DNA of 64,000 bases from the NCBI GenBank assembly GCA_019022495.1, contig JAFEKR010000002.1, forward strand, positions 3,596,001 to 3,660,000, given 5' to 3'. Below the pieces are notes generated by a model that worked only from the letters and a program-made list of their open reading frames with translations, was not told where the DNA came from and searched no databases. Positions 32,486 to 44,486 of the stretch are shown here, one piece after another (within the stretch, counting starts at the first letter, position 1; every line of letters begins with the position of its first letter). This DNA comes from Epichloe hybrida. Taxonomy: Eukaryota > Ascomycota > Sordariomycetes > Hypocreales > Clavicipitaceae. A program made the position numbers and the translations under genes.

Positions 32486-34426
32486 TTAGCCCGCCGCGGC
32501 ACGCCCAACCATGCCTGCCAATTGTCCAAACACGACACCCTTGAAGACGTTTTCCCCCATGCTCCGCGTCCACGCCCCAGCATCGCGAAGCCTCTCCCTC
32601 CACGCGTGCTGTTCGTCTGCACCGAGTTGATCCCACGTCCTGGCCGGGCCGTGGGAGTCGGCATCGTGCACCTCGACCTGGAGTTTCCGCGTCTTGTCGC
32701 CGCCGTCTTGCGCGGGGGCGGGTTCGAGCAGTACCAGTTTCTCCCCTGCGCCGAGCACCTTGTCTCCCGCGAGGCTAGCTAGTGCATTTTCGAACACATG
32801 TGCCGGTTGGAGGCCGGGACTGCCGGGACTGCGCAGCGATCCATGCCACGAGGGAAGAAAGCGCTGCGCAAAGACGATGGGCTCGCCAACGCCGTACATC
32901 TCCCTGACAGACTGGCCAACTATGGCGAGAATGAGCACAATGACGGCAAGGCTCACGATGAGCGGTCGTGCGGATGGGCCGCGGGAGCGCATGGCAACGA
33001 TATAACGGGCCAGCCGGGGTGGCCCGTTCCTGCTGCGAGGGTGCGGCGTGTCGGCGAACTTCTCGAGGGGAATGTTGTGGACTACCACGCTCTTCTGAAG
33101 GGAAGTGCTTGCGAGTTTGATGTACTTCGTGCGGATGTGTGTCTTGGGCGTGATGAACGTCGACAGGGCAAGCCCCGAAATCTGCTCCCGGCCGTGGACG
33201 TTTCTGAGCGTGAAAAAAGGATGCAGCTTCGTGAGGAGACTGAGTGCAGACGAGACTTCATGTTCCAGGGTGTACAGCGATATCGAAGAATCATTGCCGG
33301 CAACGGCTACTACAAACTGCGCATTGCCCACCGGATCGGCTGGTGTAGTGGGCAGGGAGAGGTTGGCGACTGCCAGGGCCGTGGCCGAGAATTTGCCAGG
33401 TATCCGCGCCGTCACAGCTAGTCTGGCCTTTTCATTATCCGAGGAAGGCAGTCGGAGTCCCTGGATAAGTGCTCCCGTGTTCTTCTTGGGCAAATTGGCC
33501 ACCGCGAGGATGAACTCGGGCGTCAAGTATCGAATCGACCGGAAATGCGGTCTTTCTCCATGATCGTCCGGCATTGCAAACACCAGCTTTGGTTCGCTGT
33601 TGACCTTGCGGCCGATTTGGACCGTGTACAGCTCATACCTGTGACAATACGCCAGCTGAAACTCGTTGGCGCCCGTCTGAATGATATCCAGCGCCTCGGC
33701 CTCTTTAGTTAAACCGAGCACCCCGCGTATCTTGGGATCCGGCGCCGTCGCCTCAAAAACAGCTACTTGCGGTTCATTTCCCAGGGCAGACGCAGCTGCG
33801 CCCATGGGCCCGGAGACGCGCAACAACCGTTGGTACATGCTATCGTCTGGGTTGCCAAAAAGTGCCGTACGTGACGTCTCGGAGATTCTACATTCGGGGA
33901 AAGATCTGGGCTTCGTCGGAGTGGTGCCCGTCGATGAGCTAAGCGGCTTTGCTCGGCAGGGCTCGGCAGAGAAAATGCGTAGGTGCTCGTTCTTGCCTTT
34001 GGCGATGTCGACGGCAGACGAATTGACACCGGCGAAGATATGTGTTGTTTTACCCCTGTGCGAGCCGACGGCAAGTGACATGACGGTGTCTTCGTCGCGA
34101 GAAAGGTCAACTTCACCGGCGATTCGAATTTCGTCTTGGCGCGATGTATCTAGAACAGTCTGACAGAGGCAGGGCCATGGGCCATGGGCCATACATGGGT
34201 CAGCCACGATCTTTGTCAAGCTTGAGTTGTGGTAGATTTTGTTGCGTGAACGACGGGTAGGTAGCAAACTTGAAAGGCATCAACTCACAATCTTGTTCCC
34301 AACACCAGACCTCCCAGCGCCACCTCCGCCTCCAACGACCAACCTGTTCGCATCTTGAGGGTCGAAATCGACGGCGTAGATGGGGTAGTCGACCTCGATC
34401 TGCGCGCGGGGAAACGGAGGAGCCAT
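32486..34426 (-). CDS. sec12: SEC12, guanine nucleotide exchange factor for Sar1
   Basis: Two exons, 34426-34289 and 34159-32486, giving 603 residues. The 129-bp intron joins NKI|TVLDTSRQDE in phase 0. Sec12 is an ER type II membrane protein with a cytosolic beta-propeller; it loads Sar1 with GTP to start COPII coat assembly. The family hallmark is the glycine loop near the N-terminus (GGGGGAGRSGVGNKI, 32-46), which binds potassium and positions the catalytic loop in yeast Sec12. Further propeller features are VNSSAVDIAKGKNEHLRIF and SIRYLTPEFILAVANL. A single membrane helix (PLIVSLAVIVLILAIVGQSV) sits near residues 440-460, followed by a lumenal domain of about 145 residues. SAR1 lies in the same window at 61.8 kb. 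Divergent from the aldehyde dehydrogenase remnant. Confidence 0.93.
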
Positions 34427-34834
34427 GACGGGCAGTGAAGTGTGGTCAGTTCCTTGAGGCGACACTGATGCACAAGTTGGCGATGGATTGTCGAGGGATT
34501 GAGAAGACGGCGACTGGGTTTACGTAGAATATAGTCGGGAAAGAGCCGCGAAGAAGATGATGGTGATTTATTATAAGGGGGCTGACGTTGGGCAAGGCCG
34601 ACCAGGGGCAACGCGCACGCACACGGCACAGATGTGTGGTCTGTCTGGTCTGAATGTCTGGTCCGGTCCAATTCCATCAAAGAAGTCTGGTCGAGCAACC
34701 AGACTGCAAAAGTGGGGGCACTGCGGGGCACTGCGGGGCTGGCTTGCCAATGGATCAACTCCAAACTGCCAGATAGATCCCGCTCAGCTCCAGCTCCAGC
34801 TCATCCACCTTAGAGTTCCAGCTCGCGGCTCCGA
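34427..34834. promoter_or_regulatory. Divergent 5' region of SEC12 and the aldehyde dehydrogenase remnant
   Basis: 408 bp between the two start positions. It contains short direct repeats (GGGGCACTGC twice near 34716-34735 and AGCTCC near 34788-34800). No clear TATA box. Confidence 0.4.
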
Positions 34835-36084
34835 ATGGCAAAAGCTGGACGCAACCACTTAGTCTCTTCATCGACAACGATTTCACAAGCTCCCGGGAGG
34901 GGGAGGGAAACACCATCACGACCATCAATCCCTAGTAAGTTGGGTGCGACTCAGACCATGCCACTACTGTCTTGTTCCATTGTTTCGCTGTCCTCCCCTG
35001 CCTTAACATTCTTCTCCATAGTACCGAGCGTGAAATCTGCTCCGCACAAGCAGCTACCGCTCCGCTCAGGACGTCGACGAGGCCGTCCAGTCATCCCGTG
35101 GAATTTATCCTCTTGCCATGGCGGCGTGGAAGCTCGGGCCCGCTCTCTGCTGCGGGAACACGGTTGTGCTAAAACGCCGCTCTCCATGCTCCATGTTGCC
35201 CGAGTTGATTCGAGAGGCTGGCTTCCCTCCCAGTGTTGTCAACATCGTCAACGGGGGCGGGGCATGGTGGCCTCGCCGGTGCCGCGCTCGCGTTGCACAA
35301 GGATGTGAGTAAGATTGCATTCACGCGTGGGCAGCACAGCCGTCGGGAAAGAAGTAATGCGCATGGTCCCGACGACCATGAAAGCCGTGGCTCTGGAAAC
35401 GGGCGGGAAGTCGCCTCTCTCTTGGTGTTTGAAGATGGCGCATCTGGAGCAGGCCGTGCGGTGGGCTCACCAGGGCATCATGGCAGACCAGGGGTCAGTG
35501 TCAGTCAGGTGTGTACGGCATGGAATATACGATGCCTTTGGTCGGCGATTCGCGCAATACACTGCAAAGACATCTGTCCTGGGCGACCCGTTCCAGACAG
35601 ACAGCTACCTATCAGGGCCCCCACGTCAGCCAAAGCCAAAGAGATCGAGTCCTGTCGTATATCCGGGCGGCCGAGGGCGAAAATGCAGCAATCCTCCAGC
35701 CATGCGGTCCCGTTTCGGGGCTTCCCTCAAAAGGCTTTTTTGCTCCACCAACTGTTCTCAGTGCTCACCAATGTCAACACGGATGCTACGGTATTCAAGG
35801 AGGAGATTTTCGGCTCCTGCGCAGCTGTCGCAAGATTCGAGGGAGAAGCCGAGGCAATCGAAACCGCGAACGCGTCTCGCTAGATTGTTGGTAAAGACGG
35901 TGGTCATCGAGTAGCAAGGGAGCTCGAGGCGGGGATGGTCTGGGTCAACAGTAGCAATGACTCCGATGTGAGGGTTCCCTTTGGCGGCGTAAAGGAGAGT
36001 GGAATAGGCAGAGAGCTTGGGCAGGAAGGTTTGCGAGGTTACTCCAGCATCAAAGCCGTGCATGTCAATTTGACAAACAAATAG
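34835..36084 (+). pseudogene. Aldehyde dehydrogenase pseudogene
   Basis: Translated fragments in several frames line up in order with an NAD(P)-dependent aldehyde dehydrogenase. They are LFIDNDFTSSREGEG..TINP (34866-34933), [13 protein letters not shown] after a still perfect intron (GTAAGT..CCATAG, about 34935-35021), [80 protein letters not shown], then FKEEIFGSCAAVARFEGEAEAIE and finally VRVPFGGVKESGIGREL..AVHVNLTNK with stop at 36082-36084. At least five frame changes and in-frame stops, plus loss of roughly 80 residues between AVQSSRGI and YPLAM, rule out a working enzyme. The catalytic Glu region (LETGGK) survives; the catalytic Cys segment is garbled after MADQG. Intact splice signals suggest decay of a once-spliced gene, not retroposition. 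Confidence 0.88.
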
Positions 36085-37251
36085 AGTAGAGCTTTTCACA
36101 TGTTTAAACCTTCCTGGGGAACAACTCGGAGCGTAATTTACGCCCATCCAATCTTCGCCGCTCCTGGCCGACTTTGTAAGCTATGTGGCATTATATCTTT
36201 TGAGTGTATTGCTCATCTGCAGTCCGTCTACAGCTCTATTAAAGCAAAGCATTAAACTATTTTCCATTCTGTGATGTGTGTCAAAGCAACGGCTGACCAT
36301 GTAATACTCATGCTACTCCCCCCATGTAACCATGCAACAGACGAGCAGGAATCGCTCTCAAGGGATAAAATTGGGTAAATTAAAATAAATTGGGGAAGTG
36401 ACCAAAGAAAACCAGGAATATCGAAAAGCAAAGGCGGGGAAAAGCGAATGAAAACACAAACAACGCCTTGAAACACCACAAGCTCTGCAGCTTCTCAACC
36501 TTCTCTTGCCAACAATGTGCCTGTTATTCTGTAATTTTGCTTGGGTATCTTTTGTACATGTGGTTTCGTATGGTCGCTTCTACGACGGGTATTGTGTAAG
36601 AAGAAAGTTTAAAAAAAAAAAACATGGGAAGGGCTGTTCAAGCAAATTCTGAGCTTTGGACTGAAAAAAAAACAGAATGAAATTAACGCAAGACATTCGT
36701 CTCCGCTGTTCGAATGGCAGAAGTCTTCTTATGAGACCATGAAGTGGCATACAACTTCCTTTGCAATCGCACCACGTAGGTCCGTTGGGCTGCACGCCTT
36801 GAGCTCTCAGATGTCGAACTCGCGACATGAAGTCGACTTGGCGTGCTTGGCCCTGTGGGAGTATCGCAGATTTGGCCCCTCGCGGATGAGCTATTTTGTC
36901 CCTGATCCTTGGGAATCTTTAGCGATGCAAATGCCGCCAGCGCTTCAATGAGTTGAAAGAGGCACGTCGTAGATGTATAGATGTAGGTGATGCTCATCAA
37001 GATGCCAGATGAGTTGGTTGTCTGGTGATCATTATGCACCGCCCTTTTTGCCCAAATTGATTCGGGAAAAGACCATTCGGAATACAGCAAAATCCTCGAA
37101 TCAGAGGCATCCACTTCTCGCACTCAGCTCCAAGGTCTTTGGTACTGACTCTGGAAATTTTCCCCCATGCTCCAAGATTTTTAATCTCGGAACCTTTGCC
37201 TTCGCTTCTTAAGTCAGTACATCCAAGAATTCTTTTGATGCCTGAACGCAT
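36085..37251. other. Convergent region after the pseudogene
   Basis: No gene recognised. AT-rich with A tracts near 36609-36621 and 36664-36672; it carries the 3' flank of the bZIP-type gene. Confidence 0.4.
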
Positions 37252-39289
37252 TCACCAAGGATGGGTTTGATTTTGATTGTCTCCCAATTTCCTCGACGTA
37301 GTCGCCCAACCTGTTTCAACTTGTAGTGGGGCCACGGGACGCCATTGCCCGGTTCGAGGATCATGTCCATGGGCTTGTCCTGATCCCATGTGTTGAGCGG
37401 CGGGCGGCGGTCCCTCCATGGCTCTTAGAGGTGGCAGTCTCTCCCCTGTTCCAGAGGATGCTGCCGAAGGCGGCCGCCGTGGTACTGTACTGTAAGGTTG
37501 GCCATGGGGCGAATTCAACGTCTTAGGGGGCAAACTTGGAATAAACAGAGGTCCGGTATATTCGGGTTGTTCCTCAATTTTAGATCGTTGAAGCGGTCGG
37601 TCTATTGCCGGGATATCACCTCCAAAACCTTGAGCCGGCGTTGTTGCGATTTGCTGCGTGGCGGGACTGTGGTCTGAATGCGAGCCAGTACTTCGTGTCG
37701 GAGTAGGACTCGGCGGCCCTGTTGCATGTTGATGAATGCCAGGGGTGTGGGACACGATATCTCTCAGCCGATTCCTCTCATCGCGATAGAAGTCACGCTG
37801 GTACCTCATATGCTCCAGCTCATCGGCTATCTGCTGCCTTTCGTCCTTCAGGTCCTGCAGCTGTCTGATATTCTCCTCTTGTAATGTCTTCTTCTTCCGA
37901 CGATGTCTCGTTGACGCCTTGGCATTCCGCTGACGCTTTTCATCTGCCTTCCGGGATGCTTGTGAATAGTCGACCTGAACCGGTATCGGAGTATCACTGC
38001 CCGGAAGGGTCATGAATGCCTGTTGCCCTTCCATACTCCCCGCAACTCCTATGACGGACCTTCTCGACACCTCTGTCCACGTAGACGAACCTTCTGAAGG
38101 GCGAGTTCCTGATGGAAGAGGCATGAACGACGGCCCCGCTTGAGATTGGGAATGAACATTGAGGCGACTGACAGGAACGTCACGAGATGACACTAGGTAT
38201 GATCCATATGAAGCTTCTGTAGCTCTATTACCGGTTTGTGAGAGAGATCTGGGGGATGGTGTCGATGTCTGCGATCCGGCAGGCAGGGAAACTCCTTGAG
38301 CTTGGTGAAGACTGGGGAGTTGTCTGGGCTTTTCCGCAGTATCGGGCTCACGCGGACGTTTGGCTGGCGTTGATGAGGCTACAAATCCTTGAGATCGTGT
38401 GTCAAAGTCGCGTGATGGGCCACTGCCATGTCCAATGCCAGTCGGGCGAGACACCTCGGGACTGAGAAGCTTCCTTCCTTCGTGCACTCCTGAAAATGGA
38501 CAAGTTAGGATTGGTGACTGACGCTCTGGCCCGAACAAAGGTTGGCCAGAGTTCGGTGTACCCGGATACGATGCAGAAGCCGAATGGCCCAGTACGGGCT
38601 GTCGCGAAGCACCTTGGATAGAAGAATGGTAAGCATTAGGAGGATAAACCAGCCGTGAAGACGATTCGCCTCCTCCTTGAAATTCTTTTCGTCGTGTTTC
38701 AGGTGGATTCAGAATGTGCAGCATGTCTATGGATTTGTTGGAGGGATTGTGTTGGCCGACGCCAATACCATCTCTTGTTTGTGAGTTTATCTCTGCAAAT
38801 ATGGCATTGCTACCAGTAAATGACCCCAAATGGCGAGCTTCTGATTCTGTTGATCTATCTGGAGAGGCCGAAGATCGACGAGATGCAGGCCGAGATGCAG
38901 GTTCTCTCTGTGACATCGAGACCCGTGCCCCTAACCGGTTTTGGTCCTGAGGACCAGCACATTGACTTCCTTTCTTCTCTGGCGCTGTCGCCGGGGGAAA
39001 GCCTAGGAAAGACTGACTCTTCGGCAACCCTCTCTCTCTCCAAGATGGGGTAGACGGCGTTTGAGGAGAATTCGGTGTGGTTCCGGTACTTGAGTCGCTA
39101 ATGGCGTAGCCAGGGCTATATTGAGCTGATGGTGCCCGCTGAGGCAGTTGCGCAGTTGACAGCGCCAGGATGGTGGAAGGGAAATTAGGACCAGCTGGGA
39201 AATACAAACCCAACAGTCCTAATGCTATTGGTGCGAAATACAGGAGCAGGCGAAGCTCGGAGTAGTGTACGTTCTTGGTTCGTCGCCAT
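37252..39289 (-). CDS. bZIP-type transcription factor with atypical basic region
   Basis: Modelled as two exons, 39289-39206 and 39138-37252, giving 656 residues. The continuous open frame has no ATG near its 5' end. An ATG in another frame (MATNQERTLLRASPAPVFRT) joins it through a 67-bp intron (GTATTT..CCTCAG) in phase 0, giving a natural N-terminus; this exon is inferred. Most of the protein is Ser/Pro/Gln-rich and probably disordered. At about 425-490 is a bZIP-like segment: a basic region RNAKASTRHRRKKK followed by a leucine/hydrophobic heptad stretch (LQEENIRQLQDLKDERQQIA..) and YRDERNRLRDIV. The basic motif keeps N, A and the final R of the N-x2-A-A-x2-S-R bZIP signature but has His where Ser or Cys is usual. 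Targets are unknown. Confidence 0.75.
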
Positions 39290-42200
39290 CCACCTGAAAT
39301 CAAGGTGTCGTCTCAAGGCTACCTAGTCAAGGTTGGGCAGCTGGTGGAAGGTAAGAAAGCCAATTTTCCCCGTCCCGCGCCAGCACTAAACTCTATCGCG
39401 TTTCCTCGAGGCTCATAGCTTTCTAAAAATGTCGCTCGAGACTATTTCGGTTTGATGTTCGAGAGTATCCGTTGTTTGCAACGTGAGCCCGCGACCACCA
39501 GGATATCGAACTTTGGGCGCCACTCGTGCTATAAAGGCAACTGGTATGTTTCCGATCGCAATCCTCACGCAGCGCTTTCGGGAGTATAGTCAGGCTGCGT
39601 GTACAAAATAGGTCGATTTCGCATATCACGACAAAGGCGATAAATGGTGCTTTACTCTGAAGAAGTCAGGGAAGTCCACGGGCAGGATGTGGAGAAAAAT
39701 GGGTTGGGGTGACTTTCAATAAAGAAATGTCAATCACCAACCTCTGTTCGGATAGCTACCCCTGATCAGGTTAAAATATTACCAATAGCATCAGCCACGG
39801 CGCAATGGGATGTGTGAGGGTGTAAATGGTTGGATCCAGGCAAATCACACAATGTCGATTCGCCCGCCGCCCCTAACTAATTTTCCAGACGGACGGGCAA
39901 CATACCATAGCTTGAGAATAGCGGCCAAGTCGACAGAAACCGAGATGATGGCGTGAGGAACCAAGCTCCAGCAGGCATTATGAGCAGACGAAAGATACGC
40001 CCAAATCGCACAAGCGCGGAGATGGTTCCCAAGGGGTCGTCGACCCACGCACCCAGACGAGCCCGATGGCTCAATTTCTGTTCATCCTGTCGACCGCGGT
40101 GGGTTTCCTATCCACCGGTCCGTGGCATCATTAGCTAGCTAATAGCTTCCCAAGAGCTTGAGTGGGCCGACTTTTCAGTTTCCGTTCTCAATTGGGGCTA
40201 GCCTGCTAAGCTATTCCGTACAAAGCTCAGAAACGACGCCACCTGCTCGGAAGAGCCAGGTGGACGAAAAAAGCAATGCCTTGCAGAAGAACGGGCCATG
40301 GGGCCGGATGGAGAAAGACACGAGGGACACGAAGGCGGTCGAGGTTGTTTGTTGACAAGCCGTGATCGACGTCCCGGCTGTTATCCCTTGCTGCAGCGGA
40401 TGGGGCTGTGACCAAGCCAAGCACCATGAACAATCTTAGCCAGGGTGCTGCCAGAGGCGTTTTCACTTTCCTGTGCCGTGCTTCTCAAAGGATGGGTATA
40501 GCTTCGTCAGCAATCCTCGTCACTCACGACTAGGACTACGTCTTCCGTATGAAGTATTCTAGTCGTTTTAGGCGCCCTTTTGATGGTTCGGATTGCATCT
40601 CGGCTCCAACTGAAGTCGTCTCCTCTGGTTCCAGATTGTATGAGCTTCGGTAGAGGGGCTACGAAACCATGCGAGTTGTCAAGTCGTGGCGCATCATGTT
40701 GTTGAAGAAGGCTTGCCAACATGTACAACATGTCCACTCAGAATCCCTCTTTGAATAGATGATGTCCTGCTTCAGAGACAGACCGTGGGGAAAGAGTGGG
40801 TGCATCACTGCATGCTTTGCACCCTTGTCCTGGTGTGCAAGCGGGTGCGCCATTTGCATCACCCAGCAAGGACTGCCAGCGTCACCGGGTGACTGTACTG
40901 ACTGTACAGTACATGGAAACGCTAGCCAACTCACAACCTAACTTTTAGTCCGTACTAATAATTAGTAAATGTGACATACACTTGCTGCCAAATTGGCCTG
41001 TCGGCAAGTCGGCTGAACCACCTTGCACATAGCTGACGTGAACGAAATCCGAATCGGGCTCGTGCGTCGTGACAAATGTCAAGTTGCGAAACTCTAGCTG
41101 ATGGCCGGCTCAAAGGAGACTGTACGTACGACATGGCGGATGACTGTATCTAAGTCGAGATGGACATGACAAGTTGGTTTGTAGGAGTGTTGTCGTACAC
41201 TTGGGCGTTGAGAGCCTGTGCGAGCGAACCTGAGGCAGCAGGTGGTTGGGGGGGGGGCGAGAAATCACGTCCAGTTGAGGCTGCAAGTGGCAATCCCAGG
41301 ATTGCGCCTTCCTCGGCTCGCCACAAGACCAAAATTTGTCCTCTCAGGCCTTCTTGGTCTTTTTCTCTTCGTCTCTACTCTCTTTACGTCTACTGTTCAG
41401 TCTCGAATGATCGAGGCGGTTTATACCCCGTACAAGGCACTGTTCGTTTCATTGGGCACCCGAGACTCTGTCTGATTCGCCTTCGGCTTCATCTACCTGG
41501 AAGTGCTGACCAGTGACGACATATACGTCTATTGTTCAAAATCTCGCCGAAGCCTGCTGAAGACTAACTTGCCTGGGGCATTTCGACAGCCGACCGGACG
41601 CGCAAAGCTACTCCGAGGCTCGAGCATCAACGCAAACGGATCGTAGCGATGCAAAAAGGACGAGGCCGCCCCGTCAAAACTGCTAATCGATTCCGTGCCA
41701 CAAATGAACAAGAGATGGAGGCATCATCAGGAGGGTAGCAAAAACAAGTTTAATCATCATGTGTGAGTATTCTAAACAATAATGCTACATGTATCGCGCA
41801 TAGTGCAGCGCACAAAAAGCACCAGACTCGAGCTATGCGCGATACATATTTGCCACGTTTTTACTCTCAACATACTGTTTTTTGAAAACAGATGTCATTA
41901 CCCAGGAATGATCCAGGAATGGTTGATCAAATGTGCAGATCTCGGCCAGTACGGAGTATCTTGTTGAATAACGGCCCCATCTTAGATGTCTAAAACATGG
42001 CTGATGGTTTATCATGTACTAGAACTTACATATTATGGCCGGCTGTACATAGCACCCCTGTTCAAAGCCGCCATGGCTGCAAGGACCCACGGCGACCACC
42101 CTGTCGCTGTACGTACATGTACATGCGAAGCAGCTACCGGATCAAGCAGAATGGTAAGATTGGTCATCGAGGGGGCACTTATCAAAGAAAGAGCTGAGAA

Positions 42201-44486
42201 ATGACGGGACGATTGAATCACACTCATGTGCAGAGAGTCACGTTAATGGCGGTGGCCTGATGTCTCTTGACCATCCTCAAAAGTGGAGGGAGTAAGAGTA
42301 GCATCAACGGCTTATTACACTAAAAATGAGCAAAAGCGAAAGCCCCCGTCCGGTGTCGCACCAAGCTTGGGCAAAGCGACTTTCAAGGCTGCTTCTATTG
42401 GGTTTACAAACGACACTCATTCAATGTTTGACTTCGGGGATTCGTATTACCTCAGCCTCGGGATGTTGGGAAATTCCACCCCTGGTTCTAATATTGTGGC
42501 GTTCTCTCCCCAGCACAGGCGCCAGCATTCTCTGGTCCCATGTGGGACGAAAATGGTGACGAAAACAGATTCACGACTAGCTCCGCCGACCCGTTGGAAG
42601 CGGTTGTTGCATCCCAGTACTTCGTATTATTACTGCGACACCACTATAATCCACGATGATTGCGGAGCATGCTAGCGCAGCCCTGGGCCGTCATTCATAG
42701 GAATAGTCGCGCGGGTCCCTGCGTGGAGGATGATCTGCATGTCAACTCGTTGACGAGAATGGCAGCGAAATGAGACGCGAAATTCGGTCAAATTTGTGAC
42801 GAGGGCCGTAAGAGCCCGTCGCCCTGCCTTGCCTGCAAGCATTGCCGCCGTTGGTACAATTTCACTGGATATGGATGGATCTGCTTCGGGCGACGGATGC
42901 CTGGTTTCAAGACGTCACATGGCCCGGGAGATTTAGTTGACGAAATGCCATATGAATGTGAGACAACGATGATTCACTCGTCCCCGGGGACTTGATACGC
43001 AGCACGTTTATCCAAGGCATCACGGCCCGTCGAGAGAGACTTGCAAGAGGCTCTCAGGGGTAAATGGCACATCATCCCCTCAAACCTGCCTAAATGCTTC
43101 CGTGACACCATGAGCTGTGTTGTATGGTGCGCCGCCTCCAAGCTAATCAGTCGCGACAAACACCGTCCACATGTGGACGGGTTGGCGACAAAGCAGCAGA
43201 AAAGTGGCTGGTGGACTGCAGGCATGCATGGGCAAGGGGAAAGGCAAGGGCAAGGGCAAGGGCAGGTAAGCCCTTGCTTTGTCCTGGCTCCGATCACTGG
43301 CATTTGCCATGCATGGAAACACAATGACGGTGAGGGGAAATAACTTCCTAGCGTCCGTGGTCTTCGCCAGCGTGGCCAACAAGTGTGGGATATCGTTGGG
43401 TTGTCAAGCATCAATCATCAATGTCTACGGAGTATCTATGGCTTGCATAGCACCTGCAGCTACGGAGTACGGAGTAGATAACAGCGTGTACGGACTACGG
43501 ATTACATCCGGTCGGTTCATGCAGGGCCCCCCCGCCTGTGGACTTTTCGAATCTGCGTGGAATCCCGAACAGTCCGCGTAGCTTCACCATCTTACCTTGT
43601 TGGTAAGGAATTCTTGCTTTGGCTCGTTTTTGACGGACGGGAGCACTCCGTACGGAGTAGAAGGCCCAAGTTGTCAGACCCTGGCCCTCCTCTGCCCATG
43701 TTTTTATTGTAACCAAGTTGGGACAGAAGGACAACCCAACCCTACTGTACGGCAAGCTGGAAGATCGACTTGACACGGTTTTTCTCCCCACCCAACCCGT
43801 GGGTGTTGGGGCTGTTGGGGCTGTTGGGGCTGTTGATGCCTGACAACGATGTGTTGGTGGTGCATGCAAGTGTACGGAGTACTCCGTATCATTGCTCCGT
43901 ACTTGGTGTGCTTTTTAGACACACCGAGGCCAACGCATGCTCTGTCCTAGAGGCGCCTCCAATTGTAGGCGCAGGACACGGAAAGAGTACATGGACAAAG
44001 CTGAGCTACACAAATCTGCGTGCACATCGCGACAATTGACGGAGAAACGATCCTCGTCGCCGGAACCCGGTACATGGGGTGTGATCTGTGGTGTGTCTGC
44101 ACCAACTCGCTTCAGACTTCTACCATCCACGTGAAGAAGGGCTTGTTTTGGCTCAAATTGGGTTCAGTTCTGTCCGTTTTGGCCGTTCCCAAACCCCCAC
44201 TTCACCCGAAAGTGTCTTCTTGGCGCCTTCGGTCGTCTCGAGAAGTGGAAGGGCATTCATTGTCACGGCATTGATTATGCTTGTGCAAGAGTCAAGACGA
44301 GTCAAGACTGTCCTGACTCCTGACTCCTGACTCCTGACGTCGTCATCCGACTGCCCCACCGGTAGCAATCCACTTCCAACTACTTCTGAACACGGACTTC
44401 ACATGAGCCAACGTCATCGAGAGACTGCCTTCTTTGTGGAATCATAGTCGCTGTCTGACACAACAAGGGAGGACGCTGGTTTCAAG
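39290..44486. other. 5.2-kb gene-free stretch
   Basis: No convincing gene. Notable elements: a 15-bp perfect hairpin (41789-41803 with 41833-41847), several TACGGAGTA nonamers (41951, 43427, 43462 twice, 43651, 43873 twice) and a 16-bp palindrome of that motif at 43873-43888. Short tandem repeats occur at about 43239-43265 (GGCAAG), 43805-43835 (GTTGGGGCT) and 44311-44338 (TCCTGAC). The 3' part holds the promoter of the next gene. Confidence 0.5.
41789..41847. repeat. Perfect 15-bp hairpin
   Basis: ATGTATCGCGCATAG at 41789-41803 is exactly repeated in inverse orientation at 41833-41847 (CTATGCGCGATACAT), with a 29-base loop. The stem is G+C-containing and has no mismatches. No coding frame or terminator context is evident nearby, so it may be a structured RNA segment or a small transposon relic. 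Confidence 0.7.
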
